From contig QWJF01000002.1 in the NCBI GenBank assembly GCA_009391835.1, positions 1 to 64,000 of the forward strand: a stretch of 64,000 bases of DNA. The letters are read 5' to 3'. A program made the translations under genes and the position numbers. The DNA is from Chloroflexota bacterium (GTDB lineage Bacteria; Chloroflexota; Anaerolineae; Anaerolineales; UBA11579). The notes below the pieces were generated by a model that searched no databases, was not told the DNA's origin, and saw only the letters and a list, made by a program, of their open reading frames with translations. Positions 46,346 to 56,594 of this stretch are shown here, one piece after another. The first letter of the stretch is position 1; the number at the start of each line of letters is the position of its first letter.

Positions 46346-47743
46346 TTAGAGTTCGACGCTGTGGCCCCAGGGTGGAAATTGGGTCTTGTCGAAATTATGG
46401 AGGGCCAGCGATTCGCGCAGACCGGTGGCGCCGCGCTCATCGCCATGCACGAGGAAAACCTGCTTCACGCTATCCTGCACAGCCAAGGCGTAATCTGTAA
46501 GCAACTCCCGCCCAGCGTGCGCCGAAAAGCCTTCGACCCGGGCCACCCGAATCTTACGCTCGAAGACCTCGCCAAAAATCTTTACCTGGTCTTCTCCGTC
46601 TTGCAGCCTGCGGCCGAGGGTGTGCGGGGCCATCCAGGAGACGATGAGCACGACGCTGTTCGGATCGTGAATGTTGTGCTCCAGGTGATGCAGCACGCGG
46701 CCAACTTCCATCATGCCCGAGGCTGAGATAATGATCATTGGGTCTTTGCGCTCATTGAGCGCTTTGGATTCTTCCACCGAGCGGATATAGGTGAGGTGGT
46801 CAAAACCCAGGGCAGCCAGATGGATATCGTTCTTAATCATGTTCTGCGCTTCCTGATCGAAGCATTCAGTATGTGCGCGGAATAAATCAGTCACGTTAAC
46901 GGCCAAGGGGCTATCCACAAACACGGGCACAGCGGGGATATCGCCGGCGTCCATGAGTTTGTGGAGGCTGTAGACCAATTCCTGGGTGCGGCCCACGGCA
47001 AAAGCTGGGATGATCACTTTGCCGCCTCGGTTCAACGTATCTTTGACGACATCGCGCAATTCCGTATAGGCTTGCTCAGGCGGGCGATGGGGGCGATCCC
47101 CGTAGGTGCATTCCATGAGCAGGTAATCGGCGCGATCCGGCAGAACGGGATCGCGGATAATAGGTAGATTCACACGCCCGATATCCCCCGAGAACCACAG
47201 GCGAATTTTGCGCCCCTTTTCTTCAATGTCCAAAATGATGGCGGTGGAGCCAAGAATGTGCCCGGCTTCCACAAATGTGGCCTGCACGCCGGGGATCGGT
47301 TCAAATGGCTGGTCGTAGTTCTGCTTCACAAAGAGGCCGGCTGTCTGTGCGGCGTCTTCCTGGGTGTAGAGCGGCTCGATGAGTGGTTTGCCCTGCCTGG
47401 CAAGCCGACGATTGACGTGGCGGGCATTCGATTCCTGGATGTGCCCGGAGTCTTGCAGCATGATCTCGGTAAGGTGGGCGCTGGCGCGCTGGGCATGGAT
47501 GGGGCCGCGATAGCCACTTTTGACCAGGTTTGGCAGGTTGCCGCTATGGTCTATATGGGCATGGGAGAGGAGCACTGCATCCAATTCGTTGGGCTCAAAT
47601 CGAAAATTGCGGTTGCGTTCAATGGCTTCCTTGCGGCGGCCCTGGTAGAGTCCGCATTCAAGCAGGAGCCTGTGCCCGTTGATTTCGAGCAGGTGCTGCG
47701 AGCCGGTAACCGTCTGGGCTGCGCCCAGAAAACGAAGCTGCAT
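46346..47743 (-). CDS. Beta-CASP metallo-beta-lactamase RNase-like protein
   Basis: LSHAHIDHSGNLPNLVKSGYRGPI; MIIISASGMMEVGRVLHHLEHNI; VEGFSAHAGRELL. Confidence 0.93.
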   Translation of the reverse strand: MQLRFLGAAQTVTGSQHLLEINGHRLLLECGLYQGRRKEAIERNRNFRFEPNELDAVLLSHAHIDHSGNLPNLVKSGYRGPIHAQRASAHLTEIMLQDSGHIQESNARHVNRRLARQGKPLIEPLYTQEDAAQTAGLFVKQNYDQPFEPIPGVQATFVEAGHILGSTAIILDIEEKGRKIRLWFSGDIGRVNLPIIRDPVLPDRADYLLMECTYGDRPHRPPEQAYTELRDVVKDTLNRGGKVIIPAFAVGRTQELVYSLHKLMDAGDIPAVPVFVDSPLAVNVTDLFRAHTECFDQEAQNMIKNDIHLAALGFDHLTYIRSVEESKALNERKDPMIIISASGMMEVGRVLHHLEHNIHDPNSVVLIVSWMAPHTLGRRLQDGEDQVKIFGEVFERKIRVARVEGFSAHAGRELLTDYALAVQDSVKQVFLVHGDERGATGLRESLALHNFDKTQFPPWGHSVEL

Positions 47744-47746
47744 GGT

Positions 47747-48883
47747 TTAGCGTTGCCCCTTGAGGGCGCTTAGCGTTTTCAAGATTCCCTGACTGTACTG
47801 CGCTTTGCGCCAGGGAAGATCGCTAAGCAGGGGATCCAATTGGGCTGGGTTGTGTGGATTGGCGTGCGCAATGGTTTCCATCACGTCGCGGGGTAGCACG
47901 ACATCCGATTCGACAGCCATTTCCCGGGCGGTTAATTTGCGCCAGCTGCGCAAAGCTTCAACCCGCTCAACGTATTCTTCGTCGTAGGGGCTGCGCGGCG
48001 GGCGGCGGGGCGCTTCAGCGCCAACACCGCGCTGTACGGCTTTGAGCAACGCTTCGCCGTGGCGGCGTATCTGCCCATCGGACATACCCTCCACTTGGGC
48101 AAGCTCGCCTGTGCTGCGCGGGGCATTGGCCGCAATGGCCGTCAGCGTGCGATCCCCCATGATCTTGAACAAGGGTACATCGGCGCGCTGGGCCTGCTGA
48201 TCGCGGTAATCGGCCAGCTGCTGCAGAATGGCCGTCTGATCGGGCTTCAAATCGCGCACACCTTTGATATTCCAGATGCTGCCGTTGGGGCCTGCGGATT
48301 GCTCTGGGATGATATGCGGCATGCGAGCAAAATCCTCGTGGGCGATGGGCCAGCGTCCGGTCTGCTCCAATTCGGCCTTGAATTTTTTGCGAAGTTGAAC
48401 AAGATAATGGGTATCCAGGCGGGCATAATCCAGCATTTCGGGGCTGAGAGGGCGTTTGCCCCAATCGGCGCGCTGGTAGCGCTTGGCGAGCTTGACACCA
48501 AGCTCCTCCTCCAGCAGGTTTCCGAGCCCGACACGTTTGCGCCCGAGGATGCGAGCGGCGACCATCGTGTCGAAGAGGTTGGCAAATTCAAAGCCATAAT
48601 CGCGCTTGAGCACGATCAAATCGTACTCAGCGGCATGGAAAATGGTCTCTATTCCCGGACTGCTGAAAACGCGCGCCAGCGAGGATAGATCGTCCAGGGC
48701 CAGGGGATCCACAAGGTAATCATTCTTAGCGGTAGAAAATTGGATCAGGCAAACCTGTTCGCGGTAGGCATGCAGGCTATTCGATTCAGTATCTACAGCG
48801 ATGAGCGACTGTTTATTGAGATCCTGGGCCAGGGACTCAAGGTCCTCGGTGTGGGTAATAAGCTGAAAGGAAGCGGCTGACAT
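47747..48883 (-). CDS. rnd: Ribonuclease D (3'-5' exonuclease + HRDC)
   Basis: IAVDTESNSLHAYREQVCLIQFS; LDYARLDTHYLVQL. Confidence 0.92.
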   Translation of the reverse strand: MSAASFQLITHTEDLESLAQDLNKQSLIAVDTESNSLHAYREQVCLIQFSTAKNDYLVDPLALDDLSSLARVFSSPGIETIFHAAEYDLIVLKRDYGFEFANLFDTMVAARILGRKRVGLGNLLEEELGVKLAKRYQRADWGKRPLSPEMLDYARLDTHYLVQLRKKFKAELEQTGRWPIAHEDFARMPHIIPEQSAGPNGSIWNIKGVRDLKPDQTAILQQLADYRDQQAQRADVPLFKIMGDRTLTAIAANAPRSTGELAQVEGMSDGQIRRHGEALLKAVQRGVGAEAPRRPPRSPYDEEYVERVEALRSWRKLTAREMAVESDVVLPRDVMETIAHANPHNPAQLDPLLSDLPWRKAQYSQGILKTLSALKGQR

Positions 48884-49026
48884 GCTGGCTATTATAGTAG
48901 AGGGGAATTGATTGGTGTTTATATGCCTCCGACGTTTCTCTAACGGGAATCTTGTGTTCTCCCCCTACACTTGTCTAGTGCGCGTAAAACGCGTAACGAA
49001 TTAGCAAAAGTGTAAGGAGTTAACAC

Positions 49027-50925
49027 ATGCCTAAGATATTAGGAATTGACCTGGGGACCACTAACAGTGTGGTGGCAGTCATGGAAGGCGGCGATGCGAC
49101 CGTGATCAGCACGGCCGAAGGATCGCGCTTGTTGCCGTCTGTGGTGGCATTTAATAAGAATGGAGAGCGCCTGGTGGGGCAGACTGCCAAGCGCCAAGCT
49201 GTAATCAACCCGGAAAATACCGTTTCTTCAATGAAGCGCTTTATCGGCCGCCGTTTTGATGAGGTGGAATCCGAGCGTAAGATGGTGCCCTATGAGGTTG
49301 TGGAAGGTCCCAGCGGCGAGGCCAGGGTGAAGCTGCCCGCCACGGGCAAAGAGTACAACCCGCAGGAAATCTCAGCAATGGTGCTGGGAAAATTGAAAGC
49401 GGATGCCGAGGCCTATTTGGGCGAAAAAGTGAGCCAGGCGGTGATTACTGTTCCGGCCTACTTTAACGACAGCCAACGCCAGGCCACCAAGGACGCAGGC
49501 AAGATCGCGGGCCTTGAGGTGCTGCGCATCATCAACGAACCGACTGCGGCTGCGCTGGCTTATGGGTTGGACAAGAAGGAAAATGAGACCATCCTGGTCT
49601 TTGACCTGGGTGGCGGCACATTCGACGTCAGCGTTCTGGAAGTAGGCGACGGCGTGGTGGAAGTGAAAGCCACCAACGGCGACACCCATCTGGGTGGCGA
49701 TGACTGGGATGAGGCGATCGTGAATTTCCTCGCCGACGCGTTCAAAAAAGACCAGGGCATTGATCTGCGGCAGGATCGCCAGGCGCTTCAGCGCCTGCGT
49801 GAGGCGGCAGAGAAAGCCAAGATTGAGCTTTCTTCGGTGAGCGAAACTGAGATCAACCTGCCCTATGTAACTGCCGATCAAAGCGGTCCCAAGCATCTTC
49901 AGATCAAACTGAGCCGGGCCAAGCTGGAGCAGCTGACCGAGGATCTTGTGCGGCGTTTGCGTGAGCCCTTCGATGCGGCCCTCAATGATGCCGGCATGAA
50001 AGCCAATGAAATGGATGAAGTGGTGCTGGTAGGCGGCTCCACGCGCATGCCGATGGTGCAGGCGCTGGTGGAATCCCTGACCGGCAAGCAAACCCATAAG
50101 GGTGTGAACCCGGATGAGGTGGTTGCTGTGGGTGCTGCGATTCAGGCTGGCGTGCTGGCTGGGGATGTGAAGGATATGTTGTTGCTGGACGTGACCCCGC
50201 TCTCGCTGGGCGTTGAAACCCAGGGGGGCGTGATGACGACCATGATCGAGCGCAACACGACCATTCCCGTGAAGAAGACCGAGGTATATTCCACGGCGGA
50301 GGACAACCAGACGGCTGTGGATATCCATATCCTCCAGGGGGAGCGCAGCAAGGCAGACGACAATATGTCGTTGGGCCATTTCCGGCTGGACGGCATTCCG
50401 GCTGCGCCGCGCGGTGTTCCGCAGGTGGAGGTTACGTTCGATATTGACGCGAACGGCATCATCAACGTAAGCGCCAAGGACAAGGCCACCGGCAAAGAGC
50501 AAAACATAACGGTGACGGCGTCCACCAACCTGGATGAAGGTGATATCGAGCGCATGGTGAAGGAAGCCCGCGAGCACGAAAGCGAGGACCGCGCGCTGCG
50601 CGACCTCGTGGAGGCCCGCAACCAGGCAGATGGCCTGGCTTATCAGACTGAGAAGACACTCACTGAGTTGGGCGACAAAGTGCCGGCGGGAGACCGTGAA
50701 AGCATAACTGCCCAAATTGAAGAACTTCAGAAAGTTGGCGAAGGCGATGACGTCGCTGAGATCAAGCGGAAAACGGAAAGCTTGCAGAATGCATTCCATG
50801 CCTTGAGCCAGCAACAGGTTGCTCAGAATGAGAACGGCTCGAAGGCGGCTTCGGCCAACGGCAATGGGCCGGATTCGGGCGAAGATGAGGGCGAAGTGGT
50901 CGAGGGGGAATTTCACGAAGCCTAA
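49027..50925 (+). CDS. dnaK: Chaperone DnaK
   Basis: [43 protein letters not shown]. Confidence 0.98.
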   Translation: MPKILGIDLGTTNSVVAVMEGGDATVISTAEGSRLLPSVVAFNKNGERLVGQTAKRQAVINPENTVSSMKRFIGRRFDEVESERKMVPYEVVEGPSGEARVKLPATGKEYNPQEISAMVLGKLKADAEAYLGEKVSQAVITVPAYFNDSQRQATKDAGKIAGLEVLRIINEPTAAALAYGLDKKENETILVFDLGGGTFDVSVLEVGDGVVEVKATNGDTHLGGDDWDEAIVNFLADAFKKDQGIDLRQDRQALQRLREAAEKAKIELSSVSETEINLPYVTADQSGPKHLQIKLSRAKLEQLTEDLVRRLREPFDAALNDAGMKANEMDEVVLVGGSTRMPMVQALVESLTGKQTHKGVNPDEVVAVGAAIQAGVLAGDVKDMLLLDVTPLSLGVETQGGVMTTMIERNTTIPVKKTEVYSTAEDNQTAVDIHILQGERSKADDNMSLGHFRLDGIPAAPRGVPQVEVTFDIDANGIINVSAKDKATGKEQNITVTASTNLDEGDIERMVKEAREHESEDRALRDLVEARNQADGLAYQTEKTLTELGDKVPAGDRESITAQIEELQKVGEGDDVAEIKRKTESLQNAFHALSQQQVAQNENGSKAASANGNGPDSGEDEGEVVEGEFHEA

Positions 50926-50941
50926 GCAAGCAAATCGAAAT

Positions 50942-50972
50942 AAGAGCAGGGCCAAATTCGGTTCTGCTCTTT
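50942..50972 (+). terminator. Terminator after dnaK
   Basis: AAGAGCAG..CTGCTCTTTTT. Confidence 0.65.
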
Positions 50973-51027
50973 TTCGTTAAGTTTAAAGCCGTGATAAACT
51001 CCTGAAGCGATAGCGTAAGAAGGAGAA

Positions 51028-51183
51028 ATGATGGATAAGGAAACCTCACAATTGTTTCGTGTCATGTTGATCGGTCTAGCGATTGTCATTGCTTTCTTGT
51101 TATGGGTCGGTTTTCAGGAGGCCAGCTACATGGGCCTTTCTCAGTTGCGGCCCCTGCATGCCCTTGCAGCAGCCATCATATAA
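51028..51183 (+). CDS. Small single-TM protein
   Basis: MMDKETSQLFRVMLIGLAIVIAFLLWVGFQEASYMGLSQLRPLHALAAAII*; not in ORF track; followed by a terminator. Confidence 0.45.
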   Translation: MMDKETSQLFRVMLIGLAIVIAFLLWVGFQEASYMGLSQLRPLHALAAAII

Positions 51184-51199
51184 CAGGCAGCCCAGACTT

Positions 51200-51234
51200 A
51201 AAAAAAGAGGACGGAGAACCGTCCTCTTTTTTTT
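51200..51234. terminator. Bidirectional intrinsic terminator
   Basis: AAAAAAGAGGACG GAGAAC CGTCCTCTTTTTTTT. Confidence 0.88.
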
Positions 51235-51248
51235 GTTAATGGATTGGG

Positions 51249-52700
51249 TTAACGCCGTGGCTTGCCCTGCCCACGGGAAGAACGCCCTTTGTTCCCTGCA
51301 GATGGGTTCGAATCCTCTACTTTTGGCGCCGTGCCCTGGTGAATGGCTTGATGGTAGGTATCGTCCATCAGCATCGCGATCAACTGCAGCCCTTCCTCGC
51401 TTTCAGCCAGTTCTTTGGCGAAAGGAACGAGTCGCTGCATGCGCTCTGTTTTTAACTTATCGCGATCGCGCAATTGAGCCTCAAGGTGAACCGTGAGGCG
51501 TTGGGATACAGTGTTGGCAACATCTTCGTCGGTAGGCATGTCTCGCTCCTCGAAAGTGATCTTATACATAGCGCCAATGCGGATCAATTCGCGCTTCTCC
51601 AGCATGGTGTAAAGTGTCATCGCCACGCCGCTCGCGCCTGCGCGCCCCGTGCGTCCCGCCCGGTGGATGTAAAGCTCGGGGTCATCCGGGGCCTCATAAA
51701 TGAAAACATAGGGAAGTTCTGGGATGTCTAACCCACGGGCGGCCACATCGGTGGCAACCAGGAAGCGCAGTTCGCCTGACTTCAGCCGGCTGAAGACTTT
51801 TTCACGCGCCTTTTGTGACAGGTCGGAACTAAGCTCATCGGCGTTGTAACCAAAACGACGCAACACCGTGGTCACATAATTTACGCGTGCTTTAGTGTTG
51901 CAAAAGATGAGGGCCTGCTCTGGGTTCTCAACCTCAATAATACGGACTAAGGCCCGATCTTTATCCATACGGGGCACTTTTATGGATACATGGGCTACGT
52001 CGGTCACATGGACATGATCGCGGCTGAGGCTCAGGAAATCGGGTTCGTCCAGGAAACGGGCAGCCAGGCGTTGAACATTGGCCGGGAAAGTGGCCGAGAA
52101 CATAAAGCCGTGAATGCCTGTCTTCGGCAAAAAGCTTTTGACTTCGAGCATGTCGGGATAAAAACCCATCGAGAGCATGCGATCGGCTTCGTCGAAAACC
52201 AGCATCTTTAAAGGATCGAGCTTCAGGTTGCGCTTTATCAAATGGTCCAGCACGCGACCCGGAGTGCCCACAACGAGCTGAGCGCCACGCTGGAAGCCAT
52301 CCATCTGGGGGCCATAGCCCACGCCGCCATACACGGAAACCGTTTGCAAGCCACTGCCCCTGAACAACAATTCGGCATCATCGGCGACTTGTTTGGCCAG
52401 CTCGCGCGTCGGGACCAACACCAGCGCCTGGGCTTGTTTCTGCCCGGCATCCAGCAGTTCCAGCATCGGCAGGAGAAAGGCGCCGGTTTTTCCGCTCCCG
52501 GTGCGCGCCTGCACCATCAAATCTCGACCCTCTAAAAGATAGGGAATGGCTTTGGATTGAACGGGAGAAAGACGGTTCCAGCCAGCATGTTGGGTGGCTT
52601 TGCGGATACTTTCAGGTAAATTGTCTAAATCTGCCTCCGGAAGCGCTTGCTGGGGTTCAGCAATGTCTGCCGGAGGGCTTTGACTGGCGGTAGATTCCAA
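51249..52700 (-). CDS. DEAD-box RNA helicase
   Basis: VQARTGSGKTGAFLLP, VFDEADRMLSMGF, HRAGRTGRAG. Confidence 0.95.
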   Translation of the reverse strand: MESTASQSPPADIAEPQQALPEADLDNLPESIRKATQHAGWNRLSPVQSKAIPYLLEGRDLMVQARTGSGKTGAFLLPMLELLDAGQKQAQALVLVPTRELAKQVADDAELLFRGSGLQTVSVYGGVGYGPQMDGFQRGAQLVVGTPGRVLDHLIKRNLKLDPLKMLVFDEADRMLSMGFYPDMLEVKSFLPKTGIHGFMFSATFPANVQRLAARFLDEPDFLSLSRDHVHVTDVAHVSIKVPRMDKDRALVRIIEVENPEQALIFCNTKARVNYVTTVLRRFGYNADELSSDLSQKAREKVFSRLKSGELRFLVATDVAARGLDIPELPYVFIYEAPDDPELYIHRAGRTGRAGASGVAMTLYTMLEKRELIRIGAMYKITFEERDMPTDEDVANTVSQRLTVHLEAQLRDRDKLKTERMQRLVPFAKELAESEEGLQLIAMLMDDTYHQAIHQGTAPKVEDSNPSAGNKGRSSRGQGKPRR

Positions 52701-52830
52701 TATGTTTGCCTATATGGTTTTTGTTTGGTTCATTATAGCTGAACGGTGGGAAGCCCATCGGAAAATCCTTCGAGTTGAGCTGCAAAGGGCCTTATTCCGG
52801 CTTAATCCCGCGATGCTATAATCCCTCATC

Positions 52831-54204
52831 GTGGAAAATCAGACCCCAAAATCCCGGCGCGGTGCGGCCCGAAAATCGTCATCCTTGAAGTGGTTTGCTA
52901 TTGGGGGAGCAATACTTCTGGTGGGTTTGCTTATCTATCAAATTCCCTTTGTAAAATCCCGTTTGGCCTGGCGCGTGGAGGATTTACGCACGCGCGTAGT
53001 CTATTTCTTTAACCCGCCTGACGAGGCTATTTTTGTGCCGCAAGAACAAAATTTGCCCACGCCGGTGATCGATTCTGCCTCGACCCAACCCACGAGCAGT
53101 GGTGCTGCTTCAGTGACGAGCACCCCCGCGGTGACGCTGGCACCGCTGCCACCCAGCGCGAATCTGGAGGGGGTTGTGTATGTTGACCAGCACGGGGGTT
53201 GGAATTTGTGCGGGCCTGCAAATCTCACAATGGCGTTGAAATACTGGGGCTGGGGTGGAGATCGCAATGAGGTAACCGCCTATGTTAAGCCGGGCGTAAA
53301 TACGCCCGGCCTGGATGCGGTTGAGCGCGGCCGCCCCGACAAGAACGTGATGCCGTACGAAATGGAAGATTTCGTTGATTCACAGGTTGAAGGCATGCAG
53401 GCCGTGCTGCGCGTGGGCGGGGAACTCGACGAGATCAAGCGGCTGATTGCGGCTGGGTTCCCGGTTGTGGTTGAAAAGGGCTATTCGGAACGGGATGCCT
53501 CGGGCAAGATAAGCTGGCTGGGCCACTATCTTTTTGTGACGGGCTACGATGACGCGGGCGGATATTTCATTGTGCAGGATGCCTATTTGCGCAGCGGCGA
53601 GGATGGCACCGGAGCCAATCTGCATTCCTCCTATGAAGAATTCACTTCGCAATGGCGGGCGTTTAACTATTTGTTTATGGTGGTTTACCCTGAAGATCGG
53701 TTGGACGAAGTTATCACCGCGCTCGGCCCCTGGGCAGACGAGCAATGGGCCAACGCGCATGCCCTGGAGATTGCTGAGGCAGAGGCAAATGCGCTAACTG
53801 GGCTCGACCAGTATTTTGCGTGGTTCAACGTGGGCAGCAGCCATGTGCGGCTCTTCCAGTATGTGGATGCGGCTAGCGCCTATGATTTGGCCTTCCAACT
53901 TTACGCGGGGTTGGACAATGATGAGGCCAGCCGCCCTTACCGCATGATGTGGTATCAAACCGGGCCCTACTTTGCTTATTATTACAGTGGTCGCTATCAG
54001 GACACTATCAGCCTGGCCAACACGACCCTTTTCGATACGATCGCCGAACCCACGCTGGAAGAGAGCCTGTATTGGCGCGGGCTGGCTTACGAGGCCCTGG
54101 GCCAAATCGATAACGCGATTGCCGATTACCGTGAAACCGTGCGCCTCAATCCCAATTTTGGGCCGGGCTGGGCGCAACTGGAACGGTTGGGCCTGAGTGG
54201 CTGA
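52831..54204 (+). CDS. C39-like peptidase domain protein with TPR C-terminus
   Basis: YVDQHGGWNLCGPANLTMALKYWG; GHYLFVTGYDDAGGYFIVQD; IDNAIADYRETVRLNPNFG. Confidence 0.8.
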   Translation: MENQTPKSRRGAARKSSSLKWFAIGGAILLVGLLIYQIPFVKSRLAWRVEDLRTRVVYFFNPPDEAIFVPQEQNLPTPVIDSASTQPTSSGAASVTSTPAVTLAPLPPSANLEGVVYVDQHGGWNLCGPANLTMALKYWGWGGDRNEVTAYVKPGVNTPGLDAVERGRPDKNVMPYEMEDFVDSQVEGMQAVLRVGGELDEIKRLIAAGFPVVVEKGYSERDASGKISWLGHYLFVTGYDDAGGYFIVQDAYLRSGEDGTGANLHSSYEEFTSQWRAFNYLFMVVYPEDRLDEVITALGPWADEQWANAHALEIAEAEANALTGLDQYFAWFNVGSSHVRLFQYVDAASAYDLAFQLYAGLDNDEASRPYRMMWYQTGPYFAYYYSGRYQDTISLANTTLFDTIAEPTLEESLYWRGLAYEALGQIDNAIADYRETVRLNPNFGPGWAQLERLGLSG

Positions 54205-55462
54205 ACGAGATCCTTTGAGCGCGCTCAAAATCCTGCACTTTGCGGATGCCCATATTGATATGGCCAATTACGGCCGGCATGATGCTGAAAGCGGCTTGCC
54301 GGTGCGCGTGATGGATTTCCTCAAATCGCTGGACGATATCGTTAACGCGGCGATTGAGGAGCAGGTTGACCTGGTGATCTTTGCAGGCGATGCTTACAAA
54401 GATCGCAATCCGCAGCCCACGTTTCAGCGCGAGTGGGGCAAGCGCATCATGCGCCTTTCGAAGGCGGGCATCCCTACGTTGCTGCTGGTTGGGAACCATG
54501 ATTTGTCGCCCAGCCTGGGCCGCGCGCATGCCCTGGAAGAATATGCCACGTTAGAAATTCCCTTCGTCCGTGTGTTGGATGAGCCCAGCTTTCTGGGGCC
54601 GGATGAATTGCATGGCTTGCCGCTGCAAGTGGTGGCACTGCCCTGGCTTACGCGCTCCAAGATGATGGCGCGGCTGGAGATCAGCGCTGCTGAGCCCGAG
54701 AAAATTTATCAAGAGCTGGAAACGCGGCTGACTGAATTGGTGGACCATTATTTGAATGAATTGGCCGATCCAGCCCTGCCGACCATTTTGACCGCGCACG
54801 CCTCAGTTCAGGGAGCCATCTACGGCGGCGAACGCACTGTGATGCTGGGGGGCGATCTTGTGCTTTCCGGATCGCTGGTTAAGGATCCGCGCTTGGATTA
54901 CGTGGCACTGGGCCACATTCACAAGGCTCAAGATTTGAATGAGAACCAACATCCACCTGTGATCTATCCGGGTTCAATCGAACGGGTGGATTTTGGTGAA
55001 GTGCGCGATGATAAATTCTTTGTCATCGTTGAGGTGGAAAAGGGCAAGACTAAGGTGGATTGGCGAAAATTGGAAGGGATTCGGCCGTTTATTGATATTC
55101 CCCCGATTAAATTGGATTCACAAGAAGGCTTGAATCAACGGATTCAAGCCGCATTGCCCAAGGCGGAGGTGCTGGTCGGCGCCATATTGAGGCTGACTCT
55201 GGAATATCCGCGAGACTTGGAGCCTTTGATTGATGAGGCGGCGCTGCGTGAAATCGCGGCTGAGACCTTTGAATTCCATCTGGTTAAGCGACCCCAAATG
55301 GAGACCCGGGTGCGCATCCCCGAAGACCAGAATGTCAGCGAAATGTCTCCCTACGATTTGCTCAACCTGTATTGGAAATCAGCACACGTCGAACCTGACG
55401 AGCAACAATCCCTTATGAAACTCGCCAAAGAGGTCATCGAAGACGCCCACAATGGAGACTAA
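54197..55462 (+). CDS. SbcD/Mre11-like metallophosphoesterase
   Basis: LKILHFADAHIDMANYG, DLVIFAGDAYKDRNP, LVGNHDLSPS, YVALGHIHKAQ. Confidence 0.88.
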   Translation: MAERDPLSALKILHFADAHIDMANYGRHDAESGLPVRVMDFLKSLDDIVNAAIEEQVDLVIFAGDAYKDRNPQPTFQREWGKRIMRLSKAGIPTLLLVGNHDLSPSLGRAHALEEYATLEIPFVRVLDEPSFLGPDELHGLPLQVVALPWLTRSKMMARLEISAAEPEKIYQELETRLTELVDHYLNELADPALPTILTAHASVQGAIYGGERTVMLGGDLVLSGSLVKDPRLDYVALGHIHKAQDLNENQHPPVIYPGSIERVDFGEVRDDKFFVIVEVEKGKTKVDWRKLEGIRPFIDIPPIKLDSQEGLNQRIQAALPKAEVLVGAILRLTLEYPRDLEPLIDEAALREIAAETFEFHLVKRPQMETRVRIPEDQNVSEMSPYDLLNLYWKSAHVEPDEQQSLMKLAKEVIEDAHNGD

Positions 55463-56489
55463 ATCCGAACTCAAGCTTTTCGTTTCACTTGCGACTTTTG
55501 CCTTGTTCCTGGCGGCTTGCTCTGGGCAATCGGGCGCCGCGAAGTCTCCACCCGAATTCGGCAGCGGATCGGCTGAAACCACGTCAGAAGCCACCCCAAA
55601 AGTTAGCCCAACGCCAGAAGTTGTGGTCACGCTGAGCGCGGAAGAAGCGGTGCAGATGGCTGACCTGGGGCAGATCGCGTTCACAGCCAGCGATGAGGGA
55701 CGACGGGATGTTTGGCTGATCCGCCCAGATGGCAGCGACGAATTTAGTCTCACGGGCAGCCTCAAGAACGTTTTTGCTGAGGCTCCGGTGTGGTCTCCGG
55801 ATGGCAGCCTGATTGCATACGACGGTCTGCTCGGCGTCTACGAAACGCGCGACATTTTGCTGATAACTGTGGATCGTGAAAACCCCGTTCAGACGCAAAT
55901 CACTGAGTTCGAGGACTATGACTGCTATCCGAGCTTCTCGCCGGATGGGGAGCAGATTGTGTATATGTCGGAGCGGGACGACAATCGCGATTTGTATGTG
56001 ATGGATCTCGAAGGCAACGACATTGCGCGGCTCACGGATGATCCCACCAATGATTATGAACCCGCCTGGTCGCCGGACGGGGAGCGCATCGCGTTTGTTT
56101 CGCGTCGAACGGGCTTCTCACAAATCTACGTGATGGATGCCGACGGGGAGAATGTGGTTCAGCTTACCGAGGAAAACCAACTGGATTGGCGCCCCGCCTG
56201 GTCGCCGGATGGGGAGTGGATCGCGTTTGAATCCTGGCGGAATGGCAATGCGGATATCTTCATCATGCGCCCGGATGGCAGCGACCTCCAGCAACTGACC
56301 ACCAGCCTGGCTGAGGACGGCCACCCTCATTTTTCCCCCGATGGACGCTACCTCGTGTTCCATTCCAAACGGATTGGCGATTATCAGTTGTTCATCCTCG
56401 AGCTGGAGCATCCCGAAAACGTATGGCACCTCGAAACAAAAAGCCCACGTGCTCTACTGCCCGCCTGGTCGCCGCCGACTGCGGAATAA
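55452..56489 (+). CDS. Lipoprotein, TolB-like beta-propeller
   Basis: Lipobox FLAACSGQ; repeated AWSPDGERIAF / FSPDGEQIVYMS. Confidence 0.88.
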   Translation: METKSELKLFVSLATFALFLAACSGQSGAAKSPPEFGSGSAETTSEATPKVSPTPEVVVTLSAEEAVQMADLGQIAFTASDEGRRDVWLIRPDGSDEFSLTGSLKNVFAEAPVWSPDGSLIAYDGLLGVYETRDILLITVDRENPVQTQITEFEDYDCYPSFSPDGEQIVYMSERDDNRDLYVMDLEGNDIARLTDDPTNDYEPAWSPDGERIAFVSRRTGFSQIYVMDADGENVVQLTEENQLDWRPAWSPDGEWIAFESWRNGNADIFIMRPDGSDLQQLTTSLAEDGHPHFSPDGRYLVFHSKRIGDYQLFILELEHPENVWHLETKSPRALLPAWSPPTAE

Positions 56490-56560
56490 AGCAAAATCTT
56501 GCTTCGCAACGCTTCAGGTGGGGGAAGCGGCGTATGCGTTGGCGGGCAACCTAGATAGTA

Positions 56561-56572
56561 GAATACATGTTC
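56561..56572. promoter_or_regulatory. LexA/SOS-box-like site
   Basis: GTAGAATACATGTTCGA 22 bp upstream of the helicase ATG. Confidence 0.45.
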
Positions 56573-56594
56573 GATAAGTAGTACAATCCATTCG

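Noticed and set aside
48960-49020. CIRCE/HrcA operator upstream of dnaK
   Set aside because: No TTAGCACTC-N9-GAGTGCTAA match present.
49372-50955. 527-aa minus-strand ORF antisense to dnaK
   Set aside because: Known-type antisense shadow of a highly codon-biased dnaK; no recognisable domain.
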